DNA from: Lysinibacillus fusiformis
Lineage (GTDB): Bacteria; Bacillota; Bacilli; Bacillales_A; Planococcaceae
Length of the DNA: 64,000 nucleotides
Direction of reading: 5' to 3'
NCBI GenBank assembly: GCA_030027265.1
Contig: JASENG010000016.1
Span: 21,910 to 85,909, forward strand
This document shows, one piece after another, positions 17,704-26,799 of the stretch (its first letter is position 1; the number at the start of each line of letters is the position of its first letter). A model generated the notes under the pieces. It was not told the DNA's origin and made no database searches. It saw nothing but the letters and a program-made list of their open reading frames with translations. The translations under genes and the position numbers were made by a program.

Positions 17704-19092
17704 TTAAAGAAGGAACATCGCAACAATTGTCGTAACAATTAACCCGATAATTACCGGAACTAAATTTCTTCTCGCTAATTCAAAAGGACTGACATTACAG
17801 ATCGCAGCTGCTGGAATCAATGCCCACGGAACTAAAACTCCGCCGCCAACCCAAATTGCTGCAATTTGACCAAGAGCTGTAAGCGTAGCGGTACCTTCAC
17901 CAATTGCTGCACCAAAGAGCTGCGCAATAGATCCGGCTAATGTAATGCCCGAGAAACCTGAACCATCTAATCCTGTTATCGCACCAACCGTTGTTAAGGT
18001 CATGGCTGCTATTTCACCTGTTAAAGGCACCACTCCAGCAAGAGCTACACCAAGGTCGTTTACTATCCCTTGAGATCCTTCTGGCAAGAATTTTCCGAGC
18101 ACTTCTGTAAATCCAGCATCTCCCAGATAGAAGAAAGCGGCAATGGGTATTACAGGACCAAATACTTTGAATCCAAATTGGAAACCTTCTATCAAATAAC
18201 TTGTTGTTTTCTCTAAGCCATCATTTTTATGTGCAAGAAGGGCTAGAAGAATAAGGATGAAAACAGTTGTTCCACCTATAAGGGCTGTTGCATCTCCGCC
18301 TGAAAGATTGAAGACGGCCATTCCGATAACATCGAGCACAAAAGCAATAGGAATAAGAATGGCAAAGAATCTGCGTTGACCTAAAGTTAGTAAACTCGTA
18401 TTCACAGTTTCTTCTTTTTTCTCTTTATCAAATGTGCCGACCATTTCCAAATTGCCGCGTTTCATATCTCTTCTCAGCATGAAAAAGGCAACAACGGTTG
18501 TCACAATCCCCATCACAGCGACTAGTGGAATACTTGCAGTTATCACATCTGAAACAGGAATCCCTGCAGCATCAGCTGTTAACTTAGGTGCTCCCTGAAT
18601 AATAAAGTCACTGGACAGCGCAATCCCATGACCAAACAAGTTCATGGCCATAGCAACTCCTAAAGCAGGAAGTCCCGCTCTAATCGCAACGGGAAGCAGA
18701 ACCGCTCCAAGAAGAGCAACAGCAGGAGATGGCCAGAAGAACCATGAAATGACCATCATTAAAATCCCAATTGTCCAATAGGCAAGCGTAGGATTTTTAA
18801 TGATTTTAGTGAAGGGAGACACCATTACTTCATTGATTCCTGTTTTCATCAACACCCGACTCATCGCCACTATAATGGAGATAATGAGAATCGTTGATAA
18901 TAGCTCCTTTATGGCGTATATAAAGCTATTAAATACACCACTGACCGAAGCAGTAAAATCCCCGGTCGCCACAATCGCAATGACGAAAATCCCAATTATA
19001 CAGATCAAAGACGTATCACGACGTCTCACCATAAATCCAATAATTAAGACAATAAATGTGACGTAAATCCAGTGTAAAGCCGACAAATCCAT
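17704..19092 (-). CDS. Large integral membrane permease (ion-transporter superfamily type)
   Basis: 462 residues with about 11-12 membrane helices, re-entrant-looking Gly/Ala-rich segments and the motifs WPSPAVALLGAVLLP, GHGIALSSDFIIQGAPKL and GAAIGEGTATLTALGQIAA. The layout resembles proton- or sodium-coupled organic-anion permeases of the ion-transporter (GntP/CitM/DctM-like) superfamily, but no specific substrate family is recognised. A fragment of its 5' end and upstream region is duplicated at 31162-31291. Confidence 0.7.
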   Translation of the reverse strand: MDLSALHWIYVTFIVLIIGFMVRRRDTSLICIIGIFVIAIVATGDFTASVSGVFNSFIYAIKELLSTILIISIIVAMSRVLMKTGINEVMVSPFTKIIKNPTLAYWTIGILMMVISWFFWPSPAVALLGAVLLPVAIRAGLPALGVAMAMNLFGHGIALSSDFIIQGAPKLTADAAGIPVSDVITASIPLVAVMGIVTTVVAFFMLRRDMKRGNLEMVGTFDKEKKEETVNTSLLTLGQRRFFAILIPIAFVLDVIGMAVFNLSGGDATALIGGTTVFILILLALLAHKNDGLEKTTSYLIEGFQFGFKVFGPVIPIAAFFYLGDAGFTEVLGKFLPEGSQGIVNDLGVALAGVVPLTGEIAAMTLTTVGAITGLDGSGFSGITLAGSIAQLFGAAIGEGTATLTALGQIAAIWVGGGVLVPWALIPAAAICNVSPFELARRNLVPVIIGLIVTTIVAMFLL

Positions 19093-19160
19093 AAGCCGTC
19101 TATCCCCTCTATTCGTTTATCCATAGAATATGAGGCGTATGACTAGTTGGTGAGGAGGGG
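19031..19160. repeat. Direct repeat, copy 1 (permease 5' end plus upstream region)
   Basis: About 130 bp nearly identical and in the same orientation to 31162-31291; for example CGACAAATCCATAA and CCCCTCTATTCGTTTATCC are shared. Copy 1 belongs to the intact permease gene. Confidence 0.9.
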
Positions 19161-19332
19161 GATTAAGATAAATAAATTTTAAAATCAATAAAAATATGTT
19201 ATTAATTACCATCACTTCAAAGCAAATGTTAGGGAGCGAGTTAAAGGGCATTTTAATTCAATATTCGAGAGGAAAACGAGATATAAAAAGGGAACTATTT
19301 GATATACCAGATTAAATAAAGGAGAGAAGAGT

Positions 19333-19705
19333 ATGAGTAAATCATATATTGAACAAGTAGTACATTATATTAGAATTCCTGTAAAAGATTTAGAAATGTC
19401 TGCACAATGGTATAGAGATGTACTAGGGCACCAGTTACAAACAATACTGAGGAACTTGCAATTTTAAAAGTAAATGAAGGACCTTTTTTACTTATCCTAG
19501 TCCCTACCGAAGATGAAACTTTTGCACATTTTACAATTGATAATGAACAAGAGTTTAGCATTGGCTTTACAAGTCCAGAATTATCTAATTTTCATCAACA
19601 CTTAATGATAATCAAGTTAAAGTCGAGGATATACAAGAAGATAATGGTCTTGCCTTTTTCCACTTTTATGAGCCAAATGGTAATAAACTTCAAGTACACT
19701 GGTAA
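19333..19705 (+). pseudogene. VOC/glyoxalase-family protein, frameshifted
   Basis: A good start (GGAGAG then ATG) opens a vicinal-oxygen-chelate reading frame (VVHYIRIPVKDLEMSAQWYRDVLG). Near 19441 one base appears to be missing and the frame shifts to TEELAILKVNEGPFLLILVP; near 19605 a second single-base loss shifts to DNQVKVEDIQEDNGLAFF and HFYEPNGNKLQVHW before the stop. Joined, the three pieces give a normal ~124-residue VOC protein (metal-dependent glyoxalase or dioxygenase fold). Both lesions are consistent with loss of an A. It is probably a decayed gene, though sequencing error cannot be excluded. Confidence 0.8.
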
Positions 19706-19760
19706 GCTTATAATAAATAAATTATCGTATTTCATTAAAGGGTGCTTTAACAGAACAAGA

Positions 19761-19798
19761 ATGGGAACGTCCAAATCAGACGATCCCATTTTTTTTTG
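19761..19798 (+). terminator. Terminator after VOC pseudogene
   Basis: An interrupted stem (ATGGGA-CGTC with GACG-TCCCAT, 19761-19789, one A/A mismatch) followed by nine or more T residues. Confidence 0.75.
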
Positions 19799-19963
19799 CT
19801 AAAAAACAAGAATACTATTTAACAAAGCCTTGTATTAAAAAGTTTAAGGATAAGCCGACTTGTGGGAAAATTTAAATTTAAGTATTACTATATTGTTTGA
19901 ACGTTTTTTACGAGTGGTAACCATTGATTTTTGTTGGAAAATTGGTTGACTGTCAACTGTTGC

Positions 19964-20090
19964 AAAATTAACTAAGTTTTAATACATTAGTTTTTCTATT
20001 ACCCAACATATACAATGCCTCTCATTCTAAGGATAGATCTTGAATGCATCTTACGCATTTTAGATTTGTCCTTTTTTCTTATTCTTTTAT
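19964..20090 (+). repeat. Decayed copy of histidine-kinase 3' end and its terminator
   Basis: This stretch resembles 23289-23425: it contains AAATTAACTAAGTTTT (the last codons of the kinase gene), a diverged spacer, and a near-identical terminator hairpin (20031-20077 versus 23366-23412). No coding capacity remains. Confidence 0.75.
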
Positions 20091-20159
20091 GACATGCCGT
20101 GGTGACAAACTATACTATCTATAAACATCTATAATCATTTATAAACTTAACATCGCTAT

Positions 20160-20430
20160 TATGACAATAACATTCGCTGAACAATCCGCTACTAAAACAC
20201 AAAATGTTTCTGCAGCTGCAGAAGAACAATTAACCTCGATGGAGGAAATTTTAGCCTCTTCTATATCTCTATCTCAAATGGCAGAAGAATTACAAATCAC
20301 AAATTGGAGGATTTAAAATATATAATTAGCCCCCAAAATTTACAGGTAAAATAATTAGCAATTTAGGGTTAGTATCTGAATAATAGGAACTGTTTCCTAT
20401 TATTCAGATACATTACCTAGTAAAACCTTA
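20160..20430 (+). pseudogene. Remnant of a methyl-accepting chemotaxis protein 3' end
   Basis: It encodes [19 protein letters not shown] and [19 protein letters not shown], almost identical to the last ~45 residues of the chemoreceptor at 29322-31013, and continues into that gene's downstream region. An extra A near 20297 shifts the final residues. The similarity to 30850-31075 is interrupted by a palindromic insertion at 20372-20411. Only the tail exists; the rest of the receptor is missing. Confidence 0.85.
20372..20411. repeat. Perfect 18-bp palindrome (hairpin)
   Basis: The arms 20372-20389 and 20394-20411 are perfectly complementary around a 4-nt loop. There is no T-run, so it is not a normal terminator. 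The equivalent point downstream of the intact chemoreceptor lacks it. Confidence 0.85.
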
Positions 20431-20905
20431 GGGAACATAGATAAGAAAATAGGAACGTATGGTGATGTTTATATCACTAATATTTAAGATAATAGATGTA
20501 TCTGTTATACAACAAGTTCTTTGGTAATTGGAAGTAGTAAGTAAGTCGATTAAAGTTTTAAATTCTTATATCAGGTCATTCTAAAAGCACCCGAATGTTC
20601 TATTTATGACTCCAAATGTAGTAATTTTAACCTTAAATGTATAAAAAGCGGTATTAAATGTTTTTTCATAGTTAGACACAGGTGTACATTGAGCATATTA
20701 TATGTTTACCTAAGTTTTCTATAAGGAAAACTGGTAAATAATTCAAATAAAGTTAATAGATTTGTATAGCTTTTTTTGAAGTTTTGTGGAAATATAATAC
20801 TACGAAGTATCATTTGCTAGATGTATGGTAAGTGAATTAGAAATTGAAGTACATCAAGTATCTTCAATAAATTTTTAGATATTCTAGCGAAATGAGGTGT
20901 CTGTT
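20431..20905. other. Non-coding AT-rich stretch upstream of the two-component genes
   Basis: No gene, RNA family or clear operator is seen. The sequence is very AT-rich and contains only short broken frames. It must carry the promoter of the response-regulator operon, but no convincing -35/-10 pair stands out. Confidence 0.5.
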
Positions 20906-21631
20906 TTGAACAAAATTAAAACAATCCTAGCTGAAGATCATACAGATTCTTTAGAAATCATTACAACATTTATTGAGGGTCATCCTAGTTTCGATATAGT
21001 TGCAACCAGTTGTGATGGAGAGGACTTAATTACCCAAGTTATTAAGTACAATCCTGACTTAATTATTGCTGATATTAATATGCCAAAATTAAATGGAATG
21101 GAAGCTGTTAAAAAGTGTAAAAAAATAAAATCGGACTTAAAAGTCATATTTTTAACAGGGTATGATGAATATGCAGTGGAAGCTTTTGCAGAGTCAGCAG
21201 TTGATTATCTTGTTAAACCAATTGATTTTTCAAGGCTATATGAAGCATTGGATAAGGCTAAGTCTAGTTTATTTCAGTCTTCAGAGCAAATAGGAAATAG
21301 TTCAAAAAAATTAAAAATAAAAAATAACAACATAATTCATCTAATTTCGATGGATGATATTTTTTTTATAGAAAAACAAGGGAAAAAATGTATTATTCAT
21401 CTAAAAGATAAAACGATTGAAACAAACGAAAACTTAATGGATATAAAAAATAGATTAGATAATAACTTTTATATTTCTCATCGATCTAATATTGTCAATT
21501 TAAATAAAATTTCTTATATAGTTCAAGATTACGAGACATATTTAGCTTTTTTTGAAGGATTGGACAAAGGTGCACATATTTCAAAATTAAAAATCAAAGA
21601 ATTAGAAGAAAAAGTAACTAATATTGAATGA
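20906..21631 (+). CDS. LytTR-family response regulator
   Basis: About 241 residues. The N-terminal receiver domain (1-120) has acidic residues AEDH, the phospho-acceptor Asp at ~56 (LIIADINMPKLNG), Thr (FLTGYDEYA) and the Lys in YLVKPI. The C-terminal LytTR DNA-binding domain (~140-240) includes DIFFIEKQGKKCIIH, FYISHRSNIVNL and HISKLK. TTG 20906 is the likely start, with GAGGTG 6 bp upstream. The kinase gene follows closely, so they form a two-component pair. LytTR regulators bind promoter DNA as dimers; targets are unknown but may include the adjacent c-di-GMP genes. Confidence 0.88.
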   Translation: MNKIKTILAEDHTDSLEIITTFIEGHPSFDIVATSCDGEDLITQVIKYNPDLIIADINMPKLNGMEAVKKCKKIKSDLKVIFLTGYDEYAVEAFAESAVDYLVKPIDFSRLYEALDKAKSSLFQSSEQIGNSSKKLKIKNNNIIHLISMDDIFFIEKQGKKCIIHLKDKTIETNENLMDIKNRLDNNFYISHRSNIVNLNKISYIVQDYETYLAFFEGLDKGAHISKLKIKELEEKVTNIE

Positions 21632-21643
21632 TAGGTGATAACT

Positions 21644-23302
21644 TTGATAAATATTTCAGAATTTCAAGTCAGACAATTTAAACCACTTAATGAGTGTTAC
21701 TTTGTTGTCAATCGTGAAACACTACAGATTATCGATTCTAACATAGCAAATTGTTCATTATATGAATTACTTATAGTAAGCAATTCTACTAATTGTAATG
21801 AGCAAGCAAACTCATTTGAAATCTTTAGTAACCTCATTGAAAGCATTCTTAAAGAACTAAACTATAATTTGGAAGAAGCTTCTTCTTTGGAAATTCAATA
21901 CAATAATCACTCAACACTAGAAGTGAAATTTTACCCAATTGATAAGAATCTAATATTTATTATTAAAGACAAAACAAAGCATGTTCAAGTTTCTGATATT
22001 ATTGAAGAAAATGATCAAAAAATTTCAATATTAACAGAAATTTCTGATCAGAAACTTTCAATTTTAAATGAAATATCCGAGGATATAATAAAATTTCATG
22101 AACCCAAAAAAATGCTTGATTCTCTTTTTGAAAGGCTATCTTCGTTGTTGGATCTTGACTTTTATTTTAATTATTTTCTTGATTCATCAAAAGAACAAAT
22201 TAGGTTAATAAACTATCATGGCATACCAAAGAAAACGGCAGAAAGTATTAATATATTACAGTTTGGTGAAGCGATTTGTGGAACAGTGGCTAAAATACGC
22301 AAAAAAATTATTGCAGAAAATGTTGATACTTCCGATGATCCTAAAGTTCAACTAATTAAAAGTTGGAATATCAAGGCTTATATTTGCCACCCATTGTTTT
22401 CACATGGAAAGCTATTGGGTACCTTATCATTTGGTTCAAGCAAAAGGTCAACGTTTTCACCATTTGAGGTAGAGTTAATTGGTCGAATTTGTAATCAAGT
22501 TGCTACTTCACTAGAACGTGTTTTTTTAATTGCTAAATTAAAAGAAACAAATCGGGTTTTAATTACAACTAATCAACAGCTATTGACTGAAAAAGACAGA
22601 GCAGATAAAGCAAATAATGCAAAAACAAATTTCCTAATGCTAATGAGCCATGAGTTACGTACGCCACTAAATTCTATTATGGGATATAACCAATTATTGC
22701 TCACTACTTCAAATAGCACTTTAACTAATATTCAAAAAGAACAACTTGAGAAAATGTTTAAAGCAAGTAAAACACTAAATAAAATGATAAGTGATATGTT
22801 GGAATATGTACGATATGATAACGTAAGTTTAACCTTTGATATAAAAAAGATAGATATAAAAAGATTAATAGGGGATTGTATACAAGATGTTGCTTTTTTA
22901 GCAAAAAGTAACAAAATTTCGATTGAATATGTAGACCTATTTAACAATACCGATATAGGTGTGTATTCTGATCCGCAAAGATTGAAGCAAGTAATTAACA
23001 ATCTATTAACTAATGCAATTAAATATAACAATAGCAATGGAATTGTCCGTATAATATCAAACGTAATAAATAAGGATTTAATTATTGAATTTCATGATAC
23101 CGGAAAAGGAATTAAAGAAATTGAACTAGATGAAATCTTTAAGCCTTTCTATAGATCACCATCAAACAATCCTACAATAGAAGGAAGTGGGATTGGTTTA
23201 AGTCTTTCTAAGCAAATTGTTAATGAATTAGGCGGTAGTTTAACGGTAACAAGCCTAAAGGATGTAGGAAGTACATTTACAATTAAATTACAAATTAACT
23301 AA
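21644..23302 (+). CDS. Soluble GAF-domain sensor histidine kinase
   Basis: About 552 residues, no membrane segment, so cytosolic. A divergent PAS-like N-terminus (1-125) is followed by a GAF domain (~150-300, ending LLGTLSFGSSKRSTFSPFEVELI), a HisKA dimerisation helix with the phospho-His in LMLMSHELRTPLNS (~336), and a HATPase domain with N-box NNLLTNAIKYN, G1 DTGKGI and G2 GSGIGLSLSKQI. It autophosphorylates and passes phosphate to the LytTR regulator encoded just upstream. TTG 21644 is favoured by AGGTGA 5 bp before it; the frame opens at GTG 21635. A terminator follows. Kinase plus LytTR regulator is a less common pairing outside LytS-type membrane kinases. Confidence 0.88.
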   Translation: MINISEFQVRQFKPLNECYFVVNRETLQIIDSNIANCSLYELLIVSNSTNCNEQANSFEIFSNLIESILKELNYNLEEASSLEIQYNNHSTLEVKFYPIDKNLIFIIKDKTKHVQVSDIIEENDQKISILTEISDQKLSILNEISEDIIKFHEPKKMLDSLFERLSSLLDLDFYFNYFLDSSKEQIRLINYHGIPKKTAESINILQFGEAICGTVAKIRKKIIAENVDTSDDPKVQLIKSWNIKAYICHPLFSHGKLLGTLSFGSSKRSTFSPFEVELIGRICNQVATSLERVFLIAKLKETNRVLITTNQQLLTEKDRADKANNAKTNFLMLMSHELRTPLNSIMGYNQLLLTTSNSTLTNIQKEQLEKMFKASKTLNKMISDMLEYVRYDNVSLTFDIKKIDIKRLIGDCIQDVAFLAKSNKISIEYVDLFNNTDIGVYSDPQRLKQVINNLLTNAIKYNNSNGIVRIISNVINKDLIIEFHDTGKGIKEIELDEIFKPFYRSPSNNPTIEGSGIGLSLSKQIVNELGGSLTVTSLKDVGSTFTIKLQIN

Positions 23303-23365
23303 GTTTTGAAAAGTAAGAGAATACTTTTTTACTCCCCTAACATAAACAATACTTCTCTTTCTATA

Positions 23366-23412
23366 GGATAAATCTTGAATGCATCTTACGCATTTTAGAT
23401 TTGTCCTTTTTT
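23366..23412 (+). terminator. Terminator after kinase gene
   Basis: A two-step stem (GGATAAATC with GATTTGTCC, inner AATGC with GCATT) followed by a T-run. A decayed duplicate is at 20031-20077. The rest of 23303-23788 shows no gene or recognisable element. Confidence 0.82.
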
Positions 23413-23788
23413 CTTATTCATTTATTACATACTCGAGATAAGTTTTTTTATAAACTTAACCACGATATCAAGATGATATTTTGAATAATTCTAAATACTT
23501 AGAGGTGAAAAGTATCTATATAATCTTACGCTAATTATTGATTAGAAATTCAGAAGTCATACAGGACATTACGGAACTTAATACCTACATTTCGTGAGGG
23601 GATATAACAAAAAACGACTAAAATTTATATAATTATAAAAAGTCATATAATCTATAAATTTACCTATATATGTCGAATTTTGATAAAAAATGTTGAAAAG
23701 TAACAGGAGATATCTATATCTAATAAATAAGGATATACTAATTAGTCTCATTTACAGACCACCTGCATTAATGGGGAGTGAATGTTTT

Positions 23789-26773
23789 ATGAAAGATATT
23801 ACAAAAGCTAAGAAAAAAAGTAAATTAAAAGAATTATTTTTAAAGAAAGAATTTATTCAAAATAGGAACGTCATATTGAATAGGGAGAATAGTGACAGGT
23901 TATTAAATTATTATTTATCTTTAGCACAGTATCACCCAGATATTGTGATTGTATTTTCTCCAGAAGGTGAAATAGTAACAATTGACGACAAAAAAGTACA
24001 AGAGTTATTAGGAGAAAAAATCCAGAAAACTGACCACTTCTATAAAATTTTACCGCAAAAGTTTTATAAAGAAATTGAATCAGCATTCTACAATACATTA
24101 AAAGGTAAATCTGAAAAACTTGAAATTGAGATTAACACTATAAAACATAAAACTCTATTTTTGGTACTCACATTTATACCTATAAAGTATGAAGAAGAAG
24201 TAGATGGTATCTATTTAATAGTTACTAACATTACAGAGAAGGTCCTTTTACAACAAAAGTTAATCTTAAGTGAAAGACATCTGAATTCTGCTCAACAAGT
24301 GACGGAAATTGGAAGTTGGGAATATATAATCGAAGAAGATAAGTTATTTTGTTCAGAGAATTTCTACCGTATTTTCGGAATAGAAGAAGACGACTTTATT
24401 AGTATGGATGACCCATTTAATTTAGTTCACCCACATGATTATGAAGATGCTTTTGAAAATCTAAGATATGCAATAAACCATGGTAGAAGCTATACCGGCC
24501 AGTTTCGTATTGTACATGGCAAACAAAAAAATACAAGGTATATTAGAGTACATGCAGAATATTTTTCTGATGAGAATGAAATAAAAAAAATTATTGGTGT
24601 AGTAAAAGACGAAACATATCTAATTCAACTTGAGAATAAATTGGCTGAACAAAATGAAAGTTATGAACAAATATTCAATAATCTAACTTCAGGGATATGG
24701 ATTCGTGAAACAATTGGTGGGAGATTTTTATTTGCCTCAAAAGGGCTGGAAAAGATACTGGATATGCCTGTTTCTAAATTATACGAGGATTCGGATCTCT
24801 GGTATTACATGATTCATCCAAATTATTATCAAGAATTAGAGAATAGTAAAGTAATGTTGGGAAAAGGGGAGAGCATACAGACGATTTATCAATTTATAAG
24901 TAATATCGGACAAACAAAATGGTTGTTAGAAGAAGTTGTTCCAATCATTGATGAGAATGGACAAGTCAAAAATATTTTTGGTTTAGTTACTGATGTAACA
25001 GATGAAATAGAAATTAAGGAAAAGTTAAGCCACATATCGAACTTTGATATACTGACGGGCCTTCCTAACCAAAGAAGCCTCTATGAGAAATTAGATAAGT
25101 TGTGTGGAAATAATAATCCGTTTGCAATTTTTTTCTTAGATATTGATCGTTTTAATATTATCAACGACTCTTTAGGATATTCAATTGGAGACGAGGTTCT
25201 TAAATATATTGCAAAACGTTTCAAAGAACTTATACCAAGGGATGGTTATCTAGCACGTTTAAATAGTAACAATTTTATTATGATAATAAAAAATTATAAA
25301 AGTAAAAATGACGTGTTTAGCTTGGCTAAAAAAATAATAGAGGAAATAAGTGAATCGTTTACAATACAAGACTACGAATTACATGTGTCTACAAGTATGG
25401 GTATTACTTTTTATCCAGAAGAAGGCAATGAAAAGCGAGTATTATTAGAAAATGCACATAAAGCTCTTTATCACGCTAAAAAAGAAGGGAAGAATAATTA
25501 TCAACTATCTTCTCATTTATCTGACATCTCTTCATACAAAAAATATGTATTAGATAGAGATATGAGAAAAGCAATTACGAACGAAGAATTTGAATTATAT
25601 TTTCAACCGCAAGTTGAACCACGGTACGGGAAAATTTCTGGGGCAGAAGCATTAATTAGATGGAATCATAAAGAATGGGGAATGGTGTCCCCAGGTGAGT
25701 TTATACCCCTAGCAGAAGAAAATCATACGATTAATAACATCACGGATTGGGTTATTCAAAAGGTCTTTTCTTTTATTCGGGATTGGATAGACAGAGGGTT
25801 CGAGGTGCAACCCATTTCTATAAATATTCCACCAATACGCTTTATTAAAATGGGATTTTTAACATTTGTGGAAAAACAGTTAGAATTTCATAAAATCCCA
25901 TCGCATTATATAGAGTTTGAAATTACTGAAGGATCATTATTAAAAAGTGATAAAAAAGTAATCGAAACAATCAAAGGGATAAAAAGACTAGGGATAAAAT
26001 TTGCTGTTGATGATTTTGGTACAGGCTATGCCTCATTAGATTCCTTACGTAAATTTCAACCAAATACAATCAAATTAGATCAAATTTTTATTAAGCATAT
26101 TGGTGATGAAAATGGTATTGAAAAAGGGATTATATCTTCCGTCATGCATCTTAGTAAAGTTCTCGATATGAAAGTGGTTGCTGAAGGAGTAGAAGAGTTG
26201 GAACAATTGAAGTTTTTAAAACAGAATGAGTGCGATCTTATTCAAGGATATATCTATTCTCAACCTGTAAAAGTAAAAACCTTTGAAAAACTGTTGGAAC
26301 AAAGATACTTAAAAGCAGAAAAAAGTAGTAGAAGTAAAAAGTATGTTGATAAGAGAAAGTTTTACCGTTTTCAATTTCCTTTTCCAATCCCGGGTGAACT
26401 GACAATTATAGAAGTAAACGGAAATGAAGTTAACGTTGGTAAATCTCCGGTTCTTATAGAAAATATTAGTTTAGGGGGAGTTAGAGTATTATCACCTTTA
26501 AAGCTCCCAGTAAATACACAGATGATATTTAGTGTTAAATGTCAAATTCTTAATGAAACTTTTGAATTTGCTGGATCTATTAAATGGATTGAAGATGAAA
26601 CTATGAGCGTATTCGTATATGGAGTTAGTTTTGAAAAATTAAATCGGATTCTAGAGGATCGTTTAGCTTCCATAATTAACAGATTAAGTTCATACAGCAA
26701 AAGTAAGAAGAAAATACCAGATACAGAATTTATTTATGAGGGTGTAAATAAGTACTTTGATAATAATAAATAA
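23789..26773 (+). CDS. PAS-PAS-(degenerate GGDEF)-EAL-PilZ protein, probable c-di-GMP phosphodiesterase
   Basis: About 994 residues, cytosolic. Three PAS-type sensory regions (about 30-160, 165-290 and 295-415) precede a GGDEF-fold domain whose signature reads NSNNF near 489, so it is probably not a cyclase. The EAL domain is intact: AEALIRW (~618), SINIPP, FEITEG, DDFGTGYASL, IKLDQ, AEGVE and QGYIYSQP. A C-terminal PilZ domain carries RKFYR (~855) and ENISLGG (~890), the c-di-GMP binding signature. It should hydrolyse c-di-GMP and also bind it. ATG 23789 is chosen by its GGGGAG site; earlier in-frame ATGs lie at 23771 and 23690. A PAS-GGDEF gene follows 26 bp later. Confidence 0.88.
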   Translation: MKDITKAKKKSKLKELFLKKEFIQNRNVILNRENSDRLLNYYLSLAQYHPDIVIVFSPEGEIVTIDDKKVQELLGEKIQKTDHFYKILPQKFYKEIESAFYNTLKGKSEKLEIEINTIKHKTLFLVLTFIPIKYEEEVDGIYLIVTNITEKVLLQQKLILSERHLNSAQQVTEIGSWEYIIEEDKLFCSENFYRIFGIEEDDFISMDDPFNLVHPHDYEDAFENLRYAINHGRSYTGQFRIVHGKQKNTRYIRVHAEYFSDENEIKKIIGVVKDETYLIQLENKLAEQNESYEQIFNNLTSGIWIRETIGGRFLFASKGLEKILDMPVSKLYEDSDLWYYMIHPNYYQELENSKVMLGKGESIQTIYQFISNIGQTKWLLEEVVPIIDENGQVKNIFGLVTDVTDEIEIKEKLSHISNFDILTGLPNQRSLYEKLDKLCGNNNPFAIFFLDIDRFNIINDSLGYSIGDEVLKYIAKRFKELIPRDGYLARLNSNNFIMIIKNYKSKNDVFSLAKKIIEEISESFTIQDYELHVSTSMGITFYPEEGNEKRVLLENAHKALYHAKKEGKNNYQLSSHLSDISSYKKYVLDRDMRKAITNEEFELYFQPQVEPRYGKISGAEALIRWNHKEWGMVSPGEFIPLAEENHTINNITDWVIQKVFSFIRDWIDRGFEVQPISINIPPIRFIKMGFLTFVEKQLEFHKIPSHYIEFEITEGSLLKSDKKVIETIKGIKRLGIKFAVDDFGTGYASLDSLRKFQPNTIKLDQIFIKHIGDENGIEKGIISSVMHLSKVLDMKVVAEGVEELEQLKFLKQNECDLIQGYIYSQPVKVKTFEKLLEQRYLKAEKSSRSKKYVDKRKFYRFQFPFPIPGELTIIEVNGNEVNVGKSPVLIENISLGGVRVLSPLKLPVNTQMIFSVKCQILNETFEFAGSIKWIEDETMSVFVYGVSFEKLNRILEDRLASIINRLSSYSKSKKKIPDTEFIYEGVNKYFDNNK

Positions 26774-26799
26774 AAGTGCGCGTGTAAGGGGTATACTAT

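Noticed and set aside
19964..20430. Insertion sequence or transposon at the edge of the accessory block
   Set aside because: No transposase frame, terminal inverted repeats or short target duplications; the similarity is to neighbouring genes, so duplication/deletion explains it better.
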